Source: Rhodanobacter sp. C06 (lineage in GTDB: Bacteria > Pseudomonadota > Gammaproteobacteria > Xanthomonadales > Rhodanobacteraceae). Taken from it: 64,000 nt of DNA. The stretch is taken from assembly GCF_002001105.1 (NCBI RefSeq), contig NZ_MUNP01000027.1, positions 34,926 through 98,925 of the forward strand, written 5' to 3'. The notes below the pieces were generated by a model that searched no databases, had not been told where the DNA came from, and saw only the letters and a list, made by a program, of their open reading frames with translations. Within the stretch, counting starts at the first letter, position 1. Every line of letters begins with the position of its first letter. Positions 11,674-21,445 of this stretch are shown piece by piece. The translations under genes and the position numbers were made by a program.

Positions 11674-11979
11674 ATGGCAAAGACCTCGATGGTCAACCGC
11701 GACATCAAGCGGACCAAGCTCGTCCAGAAGTACGCCGCCAAGCGCGCCGAACTGAAGGCGATCGTGCTGAGCCCCACCGCCTCCTACGAGGAGAAGATGG
11801 AAGCGCAGAGCAAGCTGCAGAAGCTGCCGCGCGACGCCAGCCCGACCCGCCAGCGCACCCGTTGCGCGCTGACCGGCCGTCCGCGCGCCGTGTACGCCAA
11901 GTTCAACCTCGGCCGCAACAAGCTGCGCGAAGCCACCATGCGCGGCGACGTGCCCGGCCTGCGCAAGGCCAGCTGGTAA
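11674..11979 (+). CDS. rpsN: 30S ribosomal protein S14
   Basis: S14 (101 residues) is a 30S head protein. It is the long zinc-independent form: no CxxC pair, and the conserved [14 protein letters not shown] and [15 protein letters not shown] blocks are present. It begins [14 protein letters not shown] 216-bp gap follows before rpsH, unusually long for this operon. Confidence 0.97.
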   Translation: MAKTSMVNRDIKRTKLVQKYAAKRAELKAIVLSPTASYEEKMEAQSKLQKLPRDASPTRQRTRCALTGRPRAVYAKFNLGRNKLREATMRGDVPGLRKASW

Positions 11980-12070
11980 GACCCTAGCTGGGGCAGGGCG
12001 GGCCCCGCCCGACCCGATGCGGCGACAGTCTTTGAGGGCTGCCGTCGTCGGCGCACACCAGCGCCGGTAT

Positions 12071-12099
12071 TCGCAAGGCCGGAAAAAGCTGCTATAGTC
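12071..12099 (+). promoter_or_regulatory. Candidate internal promoter before rpsH
   Basis: TTCGCA (12071-12076) and TATAGT (12094-12099) are spaced by 17 bp in the 216-bp rpsN-rpsH gap. The gap also begins with a G/C hairpin (GGGCGG-GCC-CCGCCC) right after rpsN. Together these suggest that rpsH and later genes can be transcribed separately. Confidence 0.5.
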
Positions 12100-12195
12100 G
12101 GCGGTCTGCGCAACGCAGGCTGACGCCTTGTCGGCATCACAATCTAGAAGATTTCCGGTTTTATCGGATATCGGTGCACTCTGAAGGATGTTTTC

Positions 12196-12591
12196 ATGAG
12201 CATGACTGATCCCATCGCCGACATGTTTACGCGTGTCCGCAATGCCCAGCTGATGGGCAAGCCGACGGTACGCATGCCGTCGTCCAAGCTGAAGGTGGCG
12301 ATCGCCAACCTTCTCAAGAACGAAGGCTACATTCTCGACGCGCAGTCCTCCCAGGCGGAGGGCAAGCCGGTGCTCGAGCTCAAGCTGAAGTATTTCGAAG
12401 GCCGTCCGGCCATCGAGTCCATCTCCCGCGTCAGCCGTTCCGGCCTGCGCATCTACCGCGGCAAGGATGAACTGCCGAAGGTGCTCGGCGGTCTGGGCAT
12501 CTCGATCATCTCGACGTCCGCCGGTCTGTTGACCGACGCACAGGCTCGCTCCAAGGGCCTGGGCGGCGAAGTCATCGGCCAGGTCGCCTAA
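12196..12591 (+). CDS. rpsH: 30S ribosomal protein S8
   Basis: S8 (131 residues) is a primary 16S binder and the known repressor of the spc operon in E. coli. [18 protein letters not shown] and the [19 protein letters not shown] and [11 protein letters not shown] blocks are typical. The start at 12196 follows AAGGATG at good spacing. It lies downstream of a candidate internal promoter. Confidence 0.97.
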   Translation: MSMTDPIADMFTRVRNAQLMGKPTVRMPSSKLKVAIANLLKNEGYILDAQSSQAEGKPVLELKLKYFEGRPAIESISRVSRSGLRIYRGKDELPKVLGGLGISIISTSAGLLTDAQARSKGLGGEVIGQVA

Positions 12592-12601
12592 GGAGCCGAC
12601 G

Positions 12602-12988
12602 ATGTCACGTGTTGCCAAGAAGACGATCAACCTGCCGAAGGGCGTGGAGCTGAAGGCTGCGGCCGACGGCATTTCCGTGAAAGGCCCGAAGGGCACCCTG
12701 GCCATCCATGCGCTGCCTGGCGTGTCGGTCAAGGTGGACGGCGAAGCCGTCAACATCCAGCTGGCCGAAGGCGCCGACGACAAGTTCGGCGGCACCGCAC
12801 GCGCGTTGCTGGCCAACATGGTCAAGGGCGTGTCCGAGGGTTACGAGCGCAAGCTGGAGCTGGTCGGCGTGGGTTACCGCGCATCCATGGCCGGCAAGTC
12901 GCTGAACCTGAGCCTGGGCTTCTCGCACCCGGTGGTGTTCGAGGCGCCGGCCGGCGTCACGCTGGAAACCCCTACGCAGACGGAAATC
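12602..12988 (+). other. N-terminal and central beta domains encoded by rplF
   Basis: This part of rplF encodes the first L6 fold and the beginning of the second; the C-terminal half with the 23S-binding [14 protein letters not shown] segment follows. It is given only to show the two-domain duplication typical of L6. Confidence 0.4.
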
Positions 12989-13129
12989 CTCATCAAGGGT
13001 GCCGACAAGCAGGTGGTGGGCCAAGTGGCCGCCAAGATCCGCGCCTTCCGCGCGCCGGAGCCCTACAAGGGCAAGGGCGTGCGCTATGCCGGCGAGAAGA
13101 TCACCCTGAAGGAAGCAAAGAAGGCGTAA
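12602..13129 (+). CDS. rplF: 50S ribosomal protein L6
   Basis: L6 (175 residues) lies near the GTPase-associated region and binds helix 97. [16 protein letters not shown] opens the protein, and the C-terminal [23 protein letters not shown] is the family signature. It is 10 bp after rpsH; rplR follows. Confidence 0.97.
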   Translation: MSRVAKKTINLPKGVELKAAADGISVKGPKGTLAIHALPGVSVKVDGEAVNIQLAEGADDKFGGTARALLANMVKGVSEGYERKLELVGVGYRASMAGKSLNLSLGFSHPVVFEAPAGVTLETPTQTEILIKGADKQVVGQVAAKIRAFRAPEPYKGKGVRYAGEKITLKEAKKA

Positions 13130-13156
13130 GCCGATCCGCTTTCGAGGAACATGACG

Positions 13157-13510
13157 ATGAACAAGAACGAATCCCGCCTGCGTCGCGCCAAGTCCACGCG
13201 CTCGCACATCCGCAAGCTCGGCGTGGCGCGTCTGTCGGTGCACCGCACCGGCCAGCACCTCTACGCCCAGGTGTTCGCCGCCGACGGCCAGAACGTGGTG
13301 GCAGCTGCCTCCACCGTGCAGAAGTCGGTGGCCGAAGGCCTGAAGGGCACCAAGAATCTCGAGGCCGCTGCTGCGGTGGGTAAGGCTGTTGCCGAGCGTG
13401 CGCTGGCTGCCGGCGTGGAGTCGGTGGCGTTCGACCGCTCCGGCTTCCGCTTCCACGGTCGCATCAAGGCGCTGGCCGATGCGGCCCGCGAGGCCGGCCT
13501 GAAGTTCTGA
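13157..13510 (+). CDS. rplR: 50S ribosomal protein L18
   Basis: L18 (117 residues) binds 5S rRNA with L5. It is recognised from [28 protein letters not shown] and the C-terminal [25 protein letters not shown] chose the ATG at 13157 ([10 protein letters not shown]) over 13151 because GAGGA at 13144-13148 is then 8 nt upstream rather than 2, and 117 residues is the usual length. Confidence 0.96.
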   Translation: MNKNESRLRRAKSTRSHIRKLGVARLSVHRTGQHLYAQVFAADGQNVVAAASTVQKSVAEGLKGTKNLEAAAAVGKAVAERALAAGVESVAFDRSGFRFHGRIKALADAAREAGLKF

Positions 13511-13519
13511 CGATCGGGG

Positions 13520-13538
13520 CGGGATTCCTCGAATCCCG
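13520..13538 (+). terminator. Hairpin in the rplR-rpsE gap
   Basis: CGGGATT / AATCCCG with loop CCTCG, extendable to 10 bp with one mismatch, lies 10 bp after rplR. The same 109-bp gap holds GCGGC-GCA-GCCGC (13566-13578) and a CCCGGA-TGG-TCCGGG dyad with a GGATGG core like the B palindromes. No T-run follows, so processing or pausing is as likely as termination. Confidence 0.4.
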
Positions 13539-13619
13539 TCCTCCATCAGCGACACACAACAACAAGCGGCGCAGCCGCAAGCAAAAGTCCCGGATGGTCC
13601 GGGCACACGGAATCGAGAA

Positions 13620-14129
13620 ATGTCTTCCAACGATCGCGAAAATTCCGACGGCCTGCTGGAAAAGCTGATTGCCGTCAACCGCGTGGCCAAGACCGTGAAG
13701 GGTGGCCGCCAGATGAGCTTCACCGCGCTGACCGTGGTCGGTGACGGCGAGGGCAAGGTTGGCTTCGGCTATGGCAAGGCGCGTGAAGTGCCGGTCGCCA
13801 TCTCCAAGGCGATGGAGCGTGCCCGCCGCCAGATGGTGAGCATCGACTTGAACAACGGCACCCTGTGGTACGCCATCAAGGCCAACCACGGCGCGGCCCG
13901 CGTCTACATGCAGCCGGCCTCCGAAGGTACCGGCGTGATCGCCGGCGGCGCCATGCGCGCGGTGCTGGAAGTGGTGGGCGTGAAGAACGTGCTGGCCAAG
14001 GCGGTCGGTTCGCGCAACCCGATCAACCTGGTGCGCGCCACCATCAAGGGCCTGCAGGCGGTTGCCTCGCCGAAGCAGATCGCCGCCAAGCGTGGCAAGA
14101 CCGTGGACGAGGTGCTTGGCAATGGCTAA
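13620..14129 (+). CDS. rpsE: 30S ribosomal protein S5
   Basis: S5 (169 residues) acts in decoding fidelity and the mRNA entry helicase. [20 protein letters not shown] and [13 protein letters not shown] are diagnostic, and the spectinomycin-site loop VKGGRQMSF is wild type. It is preceded by an unusually long 109-bp spacer. Its stop overlaps the rpmD start by 8 bp. Confidence 0.97.
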   Translation: MSSNDRENSDGLLEKLIAVNRVAKTVKGGRQMSFTALTVVGDGEGKVGFGYGKAREVPVAISKAMERARRQMVSIDLNNGTLWYAIKANHGAARVYMQPASEGTGVIAGGAMRAVLEVVGVKNVLAKAVGSRNPINLVRATIKGLQAVASPKQIAAKRGKTVDEVLGNG

Positions 14130-14319
14130 GAAGAACGAAACCGCCGGCACCGTGCGCGTGCGCTTGGTGAAGGGCCTGCGTGGCGTGCAGGCGCGGCATC
14201 GTCTCAGCGTCAAGGCGCTGGGCCTGAACAAGACCAACGATGTCCGTGAGCTGAAGGACAGCCCGCAGGTGCGTGGCCTGATCAACACGGTCTACTACCT
14301 GGTCCGGGTCGAGGAGTAA
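14122..14319 (+). CDS. rpmD: 50S ribosomal protein L30
   Basis: L30 (65 residues) is a small protein present in most gammaproteobacteria. It is identified from [27 protein letters not shown] and [16 protein letters not shown]. The ATG at 14122 lies inside the end of rpsE (8-bp overlap); the in-frame ATG at 14062 would put 20 extra unrelated residues before it. Confidence 0.96.
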   Translation: MAKKNETAGTVRVRLVKGLRGVQARHRLSVKALGLNKTNDVRELKDSPQVRGLINTVYYLVRVEE

Positions 14320-14324
14320 TCATC

Positions 14325-14756
14325 ATGCGTCTCAACGACATCAAGCCCGCCGCTGGTTCGCGCAAGACCAAGCTGCGCGTCGGTCGCGGCATCGGTTCCG
14401 GCCTCGGCAAGACGGCCGGTCGCGGCCACAAGGGTCAGCACGCCCGCGCCGGCGGCACCCACAAGTACGGTTTCGAAGGCGGCCAGATGCCGCTGCAGCG
14501 TCGCCTGCCCAAGGTCGGCTTCCGTTCCAAGCTGAAGGCCGAGAGCCAGCAGGTGTTCCTGTACCAGCTGGCCAGCCTCAAGGTCGACGTGATCGACGCC
14601 ATCGTGCTGCACCAGGCCGGCCTGATCGACAGCAACGCCAAGAAGGTGAAAGTGGTGCTGAAGGGCGAAATCGGTCGTGCGGTGAAGTTGTCGGGTCTGC
14701 TGGCCACGGCCGGCGCCAAGGCAGCCATCGAGGCGGCCGGCGGCAGCGTGGAGTAA
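14325..14756 (+). CDS. rplO: 50S ribosomal protein L15
   Basis: L15 (143 residues) is a late-assembly 50S protein. [14 protein letters not shown], the glycine-rich [21 protein letters not shown] and the [14 protein letters not shown] block identify it. It is 5 bp after rpmD and 4 bp before secY, so the three genes are tightly packed. Confidence 0.97.
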   Translation: MRLNDIKPAAGSRKTKLRVGRGIGSGLGKTAGRGHKGQHARAGGTHKYGFEGGQMPLQRRLPKVGFRSKLKAESQQVFLYQLASLKVDVIDAIVLHQAGLIDSNAKKVKVVLKGEIGRAVKLSGLLATAGAKAAIEAAGGSVE

Positions 14757-14760
14757 TCGC

Positions 14761-16083
14761 GTGGCCAAGGCCAACGGCAACGCACTCGGCAAGCTCGGCA
14801 AACTGACCGAACTGCGTCAGCGCATCTTCTTCGTGATCGGTGCGCTGGTGGTGTTCCGTCTCGGTTCGTTCATCCCCGTGCCGGGCGTGAACCCCGACGC
14901 GATGAGCAACCTGGTCAACGGCAACGGCCTGATGGACATGTTCAACATGTTCTCGGGCGGTGCGCTGGCGCGCTTCTCGGTGTTCGCGCTGGGCGTGATC
15001 CCGTACATCTCGGCGTCCATCGTGATCCAGATGATGGGTTCGGTGATCCCGAGCCTGCAGGCGCTGCGCAAGGAAGGCGAGTCCGGCAAGCGCAAGATGA
15101 CGATGTACACGCGCATCGGCACCGTAGGTCTGGCGCTGTTCCAGTCCTTCGGCATCGCGGTGGCGCTGCAGAAGCAGGTCGCGGCGGGCGGTGCGCCGGT
15201 GGTGTACACCCCGGGCTTCGGCTTCGTGCTGGCCTCGGTGGTGGGCTTGACTGCCGGCACCATGTTCCTGATGTGGCTGGGCGAGCAGATGACCGAGCGC
15301 GGGATCGGCAACGGCATCTCGCTGCTGATCTTCGCCGGCATCGTGGCGGGCCTGCCGGGCGCGGTGGTGCACACCCTGGGCATGTCCAGCAACGGCGAGC
15401 TGTCGGTGCTGATGCTGCTGATCGTGTTCGCGATCGTGCTGGGTGTCACCGCGTTCTGTGTGTTCATGGAGCGCGCGCAGCGGCGGATAACCGTCAACTA
15501 TGCGCGGCGTTCCGGCGGCCAGCGGGCTTACCAGAACCAGAGCTCGAACCTGCCGCTGAAGATCAACATGTCGGGCGTGATCCCGCCGATCTTCGCGTCC
15601 AGCCTGCTGATGTTCCCGGCCACCGCGGTGAGCTGGTTCGGCACCGGCCACCAGGCACGCTGGCTGCAGGACCTGACCCAGGCGCTGAATCCGGGTGAGC
15701 CGCTGTACGACATCGTCTATTCGGTGCTGGTGATCGGCTTCGCGTTCTTCTACACCGCGATCGTGTTCAACGCGGACGAGACGGCGGACAACCTCAAGCG
15801 TTCCGGCGCGCTGATTCCGGGCATCCGTCCGGGTCGCGCCACGGCCAGCTACATCGATGGCGTGATGACCCGTTTGACCGGCGTCGGCGCGCTGTACCTG
15901 GTGCTGGTCTGCCTGGTGCCGTCGTTCATGCAGAAGTTCTGGCACGTGCCGTTCTATTTCGGCGGCACCTCGCTGCTGATCGTGGTGGTCGTGGTGATGG
16001 ATTTCACGGCCCAGGTGCAGGCGCATCTGGTCAGCCACCAGTACGAAAGTTTGCTCAAGAAGGCCAATCTCCGCCGCAACTAG
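14761..16083 (+). CDS. secY: Protein translocase subunit SecY
   Basis: SecY (440 residues) is the ten-helix channel of the Sec translocon in the inner membrane. The GTG start at 14761 gives [24 protein letters not shown]; conserved loops include [29 protein letters not shown] [17 protein letters not shown] and YAxR-type NYARRSGGQ. It is the last gene of the spc unit. In many relatives rpmJ follows; the next 137 bp hold no L36 frame. Confidence 0.97.
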   Translation: MAKANGNALGKLGKLTELRQRIFFVIGALVVFRLGSFIPVPGVNPDAMSNLVNGNGLMDMFNMFSGGALARFSVFALGVIPYISASIVIQMMGSVIPSLQALRKEGESGKRKMTMYTRIGTVGLALFQSFGIAVALQKQVAAGGAPVVYTPGFGFVLASVVGLTAGTMFLMWLGEQMTERGIGNGISLLIFAGIVAGLPGAVVHTLGMSSNGELSVLMLLIVFAIVLGVTAFCVFMERAQRRITVNYARRSGGQRAYQNQSSNLPLKINMSGVIPPIFASSLLMFPATAVSWFGTGHQARWLQDLTQALNPGEPLYDIVYSVLVIGFAFFYTAIVFNADETADNLKRSGALIPGIRPGRATASYIDGVMTRLTGVGALYLVLVCLVPSFMQKFWHVPFYFGGTSLLIVVVVVMDFTAQVQAHLVSHQYESLLKKANLRRN

Positions 16084-16220
16084 TGGCTGCTGGGCGCGGG
16101 AGATGGGTCGAAAACCCGGAGGGCCGGGCGGCGTTGGGCGCCGCAGGGCTTTCCTGACAAGTTGATTCAAGATAGAATTGCGCGTTTACCGCGCACGAAA
16201 CGCATCGGAGAAAGTACATC

Positions 16221-16577
16221 ATGGCGCGCATCGCGGGTGTCAATTTGCCGGTCCAGAAGCATGTCTGGGTTGGCCTGCAGAGCATTTTCGGCATCGGCCG
16301 CAGCCGGGCCAAGAAGGTCTGTGCGGACGCTGGCGTGGTTCCCACCACCCAGATCAAGTCGCTGAGTGAAGGCGAAGTGGAAAAGCTTCGCGCGGAAATC
16401 GCCAAGTATGTCGTGGAAGGCGACCTGCGCCGCGAAGTGGGCATGGCGATCAAGCGCCTGATGGATCTGGGCTGCTATCGCGGTCTGCGCCATCGTCGCG
16501 GCCTGCCGGTGCGCGGCCAGCGCACGCGTACCAACGCACGCACCCGCAAGGGCCCGCGTCGCGCCATCAAGAAGTAA
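16221..16577 (+). CDS. rpsM: 30S ribosomal protein S13
   Basis: S13 (118 residues) forms head-to-50S bridges. [15 protein letters not shown], the helix-two-turn-helix [11 protein letters not shown] and the C-terminal [16 protein letters not shown] are conserved. It is the first gene of the alpha unit (rpsM-rpsK-rpsD-rpoA-rplQ). The 137-bp gap before it contains TAGAAT at 16173-16178 without a convincing -35 box. Confidence 0.97.
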   Translation: MARIAGVNLPVQKHVWVGLQSIFGIGRSRAKKVCADAGVVPTTQIKSLSEGEVEKLRAEIAKYVVEGDLRREVGMAIKRLMDLGCYRGLRHRRGLPVRGQRTRTNARTRKGPRRAIKK

Positions 16578-16593
16578 TTAGGTAACTACGCAC

Positions 16594-16980
16594 ATGGCAA
16601 AGCCAGTCAAGACCAAGAAGAAGATCAAGCGCGTTGTCACGGATGCCGTGGCCCACGTGCAGGCCTCCTTCAACAACACGATCGTCACCATCACCGATCG
16701 GCAGGGCAACGCTCTGTCGTGGGCGACTGCCGGCGGCGCGGGTTTCCGCGGTTCGCGCAAGTCGACCCCGTTCGCCGCCCAGGTCGCCGCCGAGAAGGCC
16801 GGTCGTGCCGCCGGCGACTACGGCGTGAAGACCGTGGAAGTGCGCATCAAGGGCCCGGGCCCGGGTCGTGAGTCGGCCGTGCGTTCGCTGAACGCCTTGG
16901 GTTACAAGGTGCTCAACATCATCGACGTCACGCCGATTCCGCACAACGGCTGCCGTCCCCCCAAGAAGCGTCGAGTCTAA
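16594..16980 (+). CDS. rpsK: 30S ribosomal protein S11
   Basis: S11 (128 residues) lies on the 30S platform near the Shine-Dalgarno helix. [33 protein letters not shown] and the C-terminal [19 protein letters not shown] are characteristic. It is 16 bp after rpsM. Confidence 0.98.
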   Translation: MAKPVKTKKKIKRVVTDAVAHVQASFNNTIVTITDRQGNALSWATAGGAGFRGSRKSTPFAAQVAAEKAGRAAGDYGVKTVEVRIKGPGPGRESAVRSLNALGYKVLNIIDVTPIPHNGCRPPKKRRV

Positions 16981-16991
16981 GGAGCACAACC

Positions 16992-17618
16992 ATGGCACGT
17001 TATCGTGGAGCTACCTGCAAGCTCGCCCGCCGCGAAGGCGCCGACCTGAGCCTCAAGAGCCCGGCACGCGCGATCGACTCCAAGTGCAAGCTGGAGAACA
17101 AGCCCGGCCAGCATGGCGCGAACAAGCGCATGCGCATGTCCGACTACGCCGTCCAGCTGCGCGAGAAGCAGAAGGTCAAGCGCATCTACGGCGTGCTCGA
17201 GCGCCAGTTCAGCAACTACTACTCGAAGGCGTCGACCCTCAAGGGCAACACCGGCGAGAACCTGCTGCGCCTGCTCGAAAGCCGCCTGGACAACGTCGTC
17301 TACCGCATGGGTTTCGCGGTCACCCGCGCCCAGGCCCGCCAGCTGGTCGCCCACAAGGCGATCCTGGTCAACGGCAAGAAGGTCAACATCCCTTCCTACC
17401 AGGTCAAGCCGGGCGACGCGATCGCGCTGACCGAGCGTGCCCGCAGCCAGCTGCGCGTGCAGGAAGCGGCGACCGTGTTCGACACCATGGACCTGCGTCC
17501 GGGTTGGGTCGAGGTCGACAGCAAGAAATTCGAAGGCACGTTCAAGACGGTGCCGGATCGCGGCGACCTGCCGTCCGACATCAATGAAGCATTGATCGTC
17601 GAGCTTTACTCGAAGTAA
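16992..17618 (+). CDS. rpsD: 30S ribosomal protein S4
   Basis: S4 (208 residues) nucleates 30S assembly and, in E. coli, represses the alpha operon. It has the N-terminal [16 protein letters not shown] and an S4 RNA-binding domain around [15 protein letters not shown] and [15 protein letters not shown]. Cysteine is present only once in the N-terminal segment, so this is the zinc-free type. Confidence 0.97.
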   Translation: MARYRGATCKLARREGADLSLKSPARAIDSKCKLENKPGQHGANKRMRMSDYAVQLREKQKVKRIYGVLERQFSNYYSKASTLKGNTGENLLRLLESRLDNVVYRMGFAVTRAQARQLVAHKAILVNGKKVNIPSYQVKPGDAIALTERARSQLRVQEAATVFDTMDLRPGWVEVDSKKFEGTFKTVPDRGDLPSDINEALIVELYSK

Positions 17619-17633
17619 TCACCGGAGCTCTGC

Positions 17634-18632
17634 ATGGCAGTTTCGTCAACTAGCGTGCTGCGGCCACGCGGCCTCAGCGTCGAACAGCTCGGAGCCAATC
17701 GCGCCAAGGTGGTGGTCGAGCCGCTCGAGCGTGGCTTCGGTCACACCCTGGGCAACGCGCTGCGTCGCGTGTTGCTTTCCTCGATCCCCGGCAGCGCCAT
17801 CGTCGAGGTCGAGATCGACGGCGTGCTGCACGAATACACCACCCTCGAGGGCCTGCAGGAGGACGTGATCGAAGTCCTGCTGAACCTCAAGGATGTGGCG
17901 ATCCGCCAGCACACCGGCGACGAGGTCACCCTCACCCTGTCCAAGAAGGGCAAGGGCGTGGTCACGGCCGGCGACATCGTCGTCGACCACTCGGTGGAAA
18001 TCATCAACCCCGAGCACGTGATCTGCCACCTGACCAAGGACATCGCGCTCAACATGCGCCTGAAGGTGCGTCGCGGCGTGGGTTACCAGCCGGCCAGCTC
18101 GCGCATCCATCCAGACGACGAGGCGCGTCCGATCGGCCGTCTGCAGCTCGACGCGTCGTTCGCGCCGGTGCTGCGCGTGGCCTACGAAGTGGACGCGGCT
18201 CGCGTCGAGCAGCGCACCAACCTCGACAAGCTGGTGCTGGACATCGAGACCAACGGCACCATCGGTGCCGAGGACGCGGTGCGCAAGGCGGCCGAGATCA
18301 TCAACGACCAGCTGTCGGTGTTCGGCGATTTCTCGCGTCGCGAGAGCGCCACCGACAAGGCCGAGAAGAGCGGTTTCGACCCGCTGCTGCTGCGCCCGAT
18401 CGACGATCTGGAGCTCACCGTGCGTTCGGCGAACTGCCTGAAGGCCGAGAGCATCTACTACATCGGCGACCTGGTGCAGAAGACCGAGGTCGAGCTGCTG
18501 AAGACGCCGAATCTGGGCAAGAAGTCGCTCACCGAGATCAAGGACGTCCTCGGCTCGCGCGGTCTGGCCTTGGGCATGAAGCTGGAGAACTGGCCGCCGG
18601 CCGGTCTTTCCCACGGCATGCAGTTGGGTTGA
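17634..18632 (+). CDS. rpoA: DNA-directed RNA polymerase subunit alpha
   Basis: Alpha (332 residues) has an N-terminal dimerisation domain with [20 protein letters not shown] and a C-terminal domain that binds UP elements and activators, ending in [19 protein letters not shown]. Length and motifs are normal. It sits 15 bp after rpsD, but the usual short link to rplQ is replaced by a 314-bp gap filled with hairpins. Confidence 0.98.
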   Translation: MAVSSTSVLRPRGLSVEQLGANRAKVVVEPLERGFGHTLGNALRRVLLSSIPGSAIVEVEIDGVLHEYTTLEGLQEDVIEVLLNLKDVAIRQHTGDEVTLTLSKKGKGVVTAGDIVVDHSVEIINPEHVICHLTKDIALNMRLKVRRGVGYQPASSRIHPDDEARPIGRLQLDASFAPVLRVAYEVDAARVEQRTNLDKLVLDIETNGTIGAEDAVRKAAEIINDQLSVFGDFSRRESATDKAEKSGFDPLLLRPIDDLELTVRSANCLKAESIYYIGDLVQKTEVELLKTPNLGKKSLTEIKDVLGSRGLALGMKLENWPPAGLSHGMQLG

Positions 18633-18644
18633 TGAGTTACTAGT

Positions 18645-18734
18645 GCGATCGTCCCTGATCGCTGTGTAGCGAGACATCGGCCAAGGCGTGCATAGCGCCT
18701 TGGCCGAACGTCAAAAGCGGCCACCCATGGCCGC
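18645..18734 (+). repeat. Paired-palindrome unit 1 in the rpoA-rplQ gap
   Basis: Palindrome A, GCGATC-GTCCCT-GATCGC (18645-18662), and palindrome B, GCGGCCA-CCCA-TGGCCGC (18717-18734), flank a separate perfect hairpin at 18678-18706 (CGGCCAAGGCG / CGCCTTGGCCG, loop TGCATAG). All three would form in the rpoA-rplQ transcript. Confidence 0.75.
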
Positions 18735-18746
18735 GGCGTAATTTTT

Positions 18747-18836
18747 GCGATCGTCCATGATCGCTACGCCATGCGCGTTCGGTGGGCACATGTCGTGTGT
18801 TGTCGCCGGGCGCCAGAAGCGGCCATCCATGGCCGC
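18747..18836 (+). repeat. Paired-palindrome unit 2 in the rpoA-rplQ gap
   Basis: A second A, GCGATC-GTCCAT-GATCGC (18747-18764), is followed 54 bp later by a perfect B, GCGGCCAT-CC-ATGGCCGC (18819-18836). With unit 1 this fills most of 18633-18946; I see no coding sequence there. Confidence 0.75.
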
Positions 18837-18946
18837 ACTCTGAATAGAAGCCCGTATCACCAAGGGCCTCATCAGCGGGCAACCGCGGGAAGCTGGACAC
18901 AATCGCCGGCTTTTCATAACAACAGACCTGTAGAGAGTATTCCGCC

Positions 18947-19333
18947 ATGCGCCACATGAAATCCGGTCGCAAGCTCAACCGCACCAGCGCCCACCGTGAA
19001 GCGATGTTCAAGAACATGGCTTCGTCGCTGTTCAAGCACGAGCTGATCCGTACCACCCTGCCGAAGGCCAAGGAACTGCGCCGCGTCGCCGAGCCGCTGA
19101 TCACGCTGGCCAAGACCGACGGCGTCGCCAATCGCCGCCTTGCGTTCGCGCGTCTGCGCGACAAGGAAGCGGTGGGCAAGCTGTTCGTCGAGCTGGGCCC
19201 GCGTTACCGCGAGCGCCCCGGCGGCTACCTGCGCATCCTGAAGTGCGGCTTCCGCGACGGCGACAACGCCCCGATGGCGTATGTCGAGCTGGTCGGCCGC
19301 CCGCAGGCTGCCGAGGCCGCCGACGCCGAGTAA
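18947..19333 (+). CDS. rplQ: 50S ribosomal protein L17
   Basis: L17 (128 residues) lies near the tunnel exit. [20 protein letters not shown] and the [28 protein letters not shown] segment are typical; the Ala/Glu-rich tail is variable. The ATG at 18947 matches the family start (MRHRKSGRK). It is the last gene of the ribosomal cluster and is followed by a strong terminator. Confidence 0.97.
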   Translation: MRHMKSGRKLNRTSAHREAMFKNMASSLFKHELIRTTLPKAKELRRVAEPLITLAKTDGVANRRLAFARLRDKEAVGKLFVELGPRYRERPGGYLRILKCGFRDGDNAPMAYVELVGRPQAAEAADAE

Positions 19334-19363
19334 GCGCCGTCGCAGTCGGACATCCAGACGTCC

Positions 19364-19405
19364 AAACGAAAACCCCGGTCAGGCAGCTGACCGGGGTTTT
19401 CGTTT
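19364..19405 (+). terminator. Strong bidirectional terminator after rplQ
   Basis: A perfect 19-bp stem with a 4-nt GCAG loop: the left arm 19364-19382 starts AAACGAAAACCCC and the right arm 19387-19405 ends GGGGTTTTCGTTT. The A and T tracts in the arms make it an intrinsic terminator in either direction. It closes the alpha operon. Confidence 0.92.
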
Positions 19406-19489
19406 GTGCGACAGGCGGTCGATAAGCCGATGCTGACAGCCCGCCGGCAAGCGGTTAATGTCTTGTCTTCGCTCCCTGCCGTATTCCCC

Positions 19490-20011
19490 ATGAATCCCTT
19501 GCGTTGGTCGTTCCGCGTCAGCCTGCTCGCCGGCTTCCTCGTCTGCGCCGGCCTGATCGGTTTCGCGCTGTACGCGCAGTACGTGCTGCAGATGGACCCG
19601 TGCCCGCTGTGCATCCTGCAGCGCGTGGTGTTCATCGGGTTGGGCCTGGTGTTCCTGGTCGGCGGCCTGCACGCGCCGCGCGGCGGGGGCCGCTGGGTCT
19701 ACGTGGGGCTGCTGGTGCTGGTTGCGCTGGTCGGCATCGGCATCGCCGCGCGCCACCTTTGGATCCAGTCGCTGCCGCCCGGCCAGGTGCCGAGCTGTGG
19801 CGCGCCGCTGGGTTACCTGCTGGAAACCCGCGCGAGCAACGGCGGCCTGGTCCGCGTGCTGCTGAAGGTGCTCAGCGGCTCCGGCGAATGTGCCGCGGTG
19901 CAACCTATCCTGGGCCTGTCGATGCCGTGGTGGTCGCTGATCTGGTTCGTGCTGCTGGGACTGTGGGCGGTGCTGGCCGGTGCGCGCCGCCCGACGGCGA
20001 CGCGGCGATGA
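19490..20011 (+). CDS. dsbB: Disulfide bond formation protein B
   Basis: DsbB reoxidises periplasmic DsbA and passes electrons to quinones. The 173-residue protein has four predicted membrane helices; the first periplasmic loop has C38-P-L-C41 (MDPCPLCILQR) and the second has a cysteine pair (in PSCGAP and SGECAA) as in the family. The ATG at 19490 gives a normal N-terminal anchor; the frame from 19406 would start inside the terminator. Its stop overlaps the next start (ATGA), so the DAHP synthase is probably co-transcribed. Confidence 0.93.
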   Translation: MNPLRWSFRVSLLAGFLVCAGLIGFALYAQYVLQMDPCPLCILQRVVFIGLGLVFLVGGLHAPRGGGRWVYVGLLVLVALVGIGIAARHLWIQSLPPGQVPSCGAPLGYLLETRASNGGLVRVLLKVLSGSGECAAVQPILGLSMPWWSLIWFVLLGLWAVLAGARRPTATRR

Positions 20012-21378
20012 ACAACGCCACGCCAAGCGTGTTCGTGGCGGACTGGACGCCGTCGTCGTGGCAGCAGCGTACGGCGCTGCAGCAGCCGCAGTACGAGGAC
20101 GCCGCCGAACTGGCCGAGGCCACCACGCAGCTGGCCGGGCTGCCGCCGCTGGTGACCTCGTGGGAGGTGCTGGCGTTGAAGCAGGCGCTGGCCGAGGCGC
20201 AGGAGGGGCGGCGCTTCCTGTTGCAGGGCGGCGATTGCGCGGAAAGCTTCGCCGACTGCAGCAGTCCGATCATCTCTAACCGGCTCAAGGTGCTGCTGCA
20301 GATGAGCCTGGTGCTGGTGCACGGGCTGAAGCAGCCGGTGCTGCGGGTGGGGCGTTTCGCCGGCCAATACGCCAAGCCGCGTTCGACCGACAGCGAGACG
20401 CGCGACGGCGTGACCCTGCCCAGCTTCCGCGGCGACGTGGTCAACGGCCCTGAATTCACCGCCGTGGCGCGGCGTGCCGATCCGCAGCGGCTGATCCGTG
20501 CCCATGCGCATTCCGCGCTGACGATGAACTTCGTGCGGGCGCTCATCGACGGCGGCTTCGCCGACCTGCATCACCCCGAGTATTGGGATCTGGCCTGGGT
20601 CGAGCACTCGCCGCTGGCCGCCGAGTACCGCCGCATGGTGGCAGGCATCGGCGATTCGCTGCGCTTCATGGAGACCCTGGCCGGGCCGATCGCCGGCTTC
20701 ACCAAGGTGGATTTCTTCACCTCGCACGAGGCGCTGCTGCTGCATTACGAGGAGGCGATGACCCGCCAGGTGCCGCGGCATCCGGGCTGGTTCAACCTGT
20801 CCACTCACTTCCCGTGGATCGGCATGCGTACCGCGGCGCTGGACGGCGCACACGTGGAGTACTTCCGCGGCATCCGCAACCCGATCGCGGTGAAGGTCGG
20901 TCCCTCGGTCACCGCCGAGCAACTGCTGCCGTTGATCGACGCGCTGAATCCGCAGGACGAACCGGGCCGGCTGACCCTGGTCCACCGCATGGGCCACGCG
21001 AAGATCGCCGAAGCGCTGCCGCCGCTGCTGCGGGCGGTGCAGCGCGAAGGGCGACGCGTGCTGTGGGTGGCCGATCCCATGCACGGCAACACCGAGAGCA
21101 CCGCCAACGGTTACAAGACCCGCCGCTTCGACAACATCCGCGGCGAGCTGGACCAGGCTTTCGACATCCACGCCGCTGCCGGCACCCGGCTGGGCGGCGT
21201 GCACCTGGAACTGACCGGCGAGGACGTCACCGAATGCACCGGCGGTGCGCGCGGACTCTCCGAGGCCGACCTCGAACGCGCCTACAAGTCGATGGTCGAT
21301 CCGCGCCTCAACTACGAGCAGTCGCTGGAGCTGGCGATGCTGATCGTGCGCAAGTCGACAGCTTCATTGTCTGGTTGA
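20008..21378 (+). CDS. 3-deoxy-7-phosphoheptulonate synthase, class II
   Basis: This catalyses the first step of the shikimate pathway, phosphoenolpyruvate plus erythrose 4-phosphate to DAHP. The 456 residues match the plant/Mycobacterium-type class II enzyme: the metal-binding cysteine in GGDCAESF, the RVGRFAGQYAKPRS phosphate loop, VNGPEF, HRMGHAKI and the ADPMHGNTE metal histidine are present. I see no separate regulatory domain. It overlaps dsbB by 4 bp. Class II enzymes in proteobacteria may serve secondary pathways, but this one also fits general aromatic synthesis; I give no gene symbol because naming is inconsistent. Confidence 0.92.
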   Translation: MNNATPSVFVADWTPSSWQQRTALQQPQYEDAAELAEATTQLAGLPPLVTSWEVLALKQALAEAQEGRRFLLQGGDCAESFADCSSPIISNRLKVLLQMSLVLVHGLKQPVLRVGRFAGQYAKPRSTDSETRDGVTLPSFRGDVVNGPEFTAVARRADPQRLIRAHAHSALTMNFVRALIDGGFADLHHPEYWDLAWVEHSPLAAEYRRMVAGIGDSLRFMETLAGPIAGFTKVDFFTSHEALLLHYEEAMTRQVPRHPGWFNLSTHFPWIGMRTAALDGAHVEYFRGIRNPIAVKVGPSVTAEQLLPLIDALNPQDEPGRLTLVHRMGHAKIAEALPPLLRAVQREGRRVLWVADPMHGNTESTANGYKTRRFDNIRGELDQAFDIHAAAGTRLGGVHLELTGEDVTECTGGARGLSEADLERAYKSMVDPRLNYEQSLELAMLIVRKSTASLSG

Positions 21379-21445
21379 CATTGGGGCGTACCTTGCCCGC
21401 GATAACTCTGGCGGCTTGATCGAAGCGAAAGCTCAAGGAGGAAAG

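Noticed and set aside
14578..16170. 530-codon antisense frame over secY
   Set aside because: His/Arg-rich shadow of secY with no conserved motif.
16140..16200. Promoter before rpsM (TAGAAT)
   Set aside because: No acceptable -35 hexamer at 16-18 bp; left as a note only.
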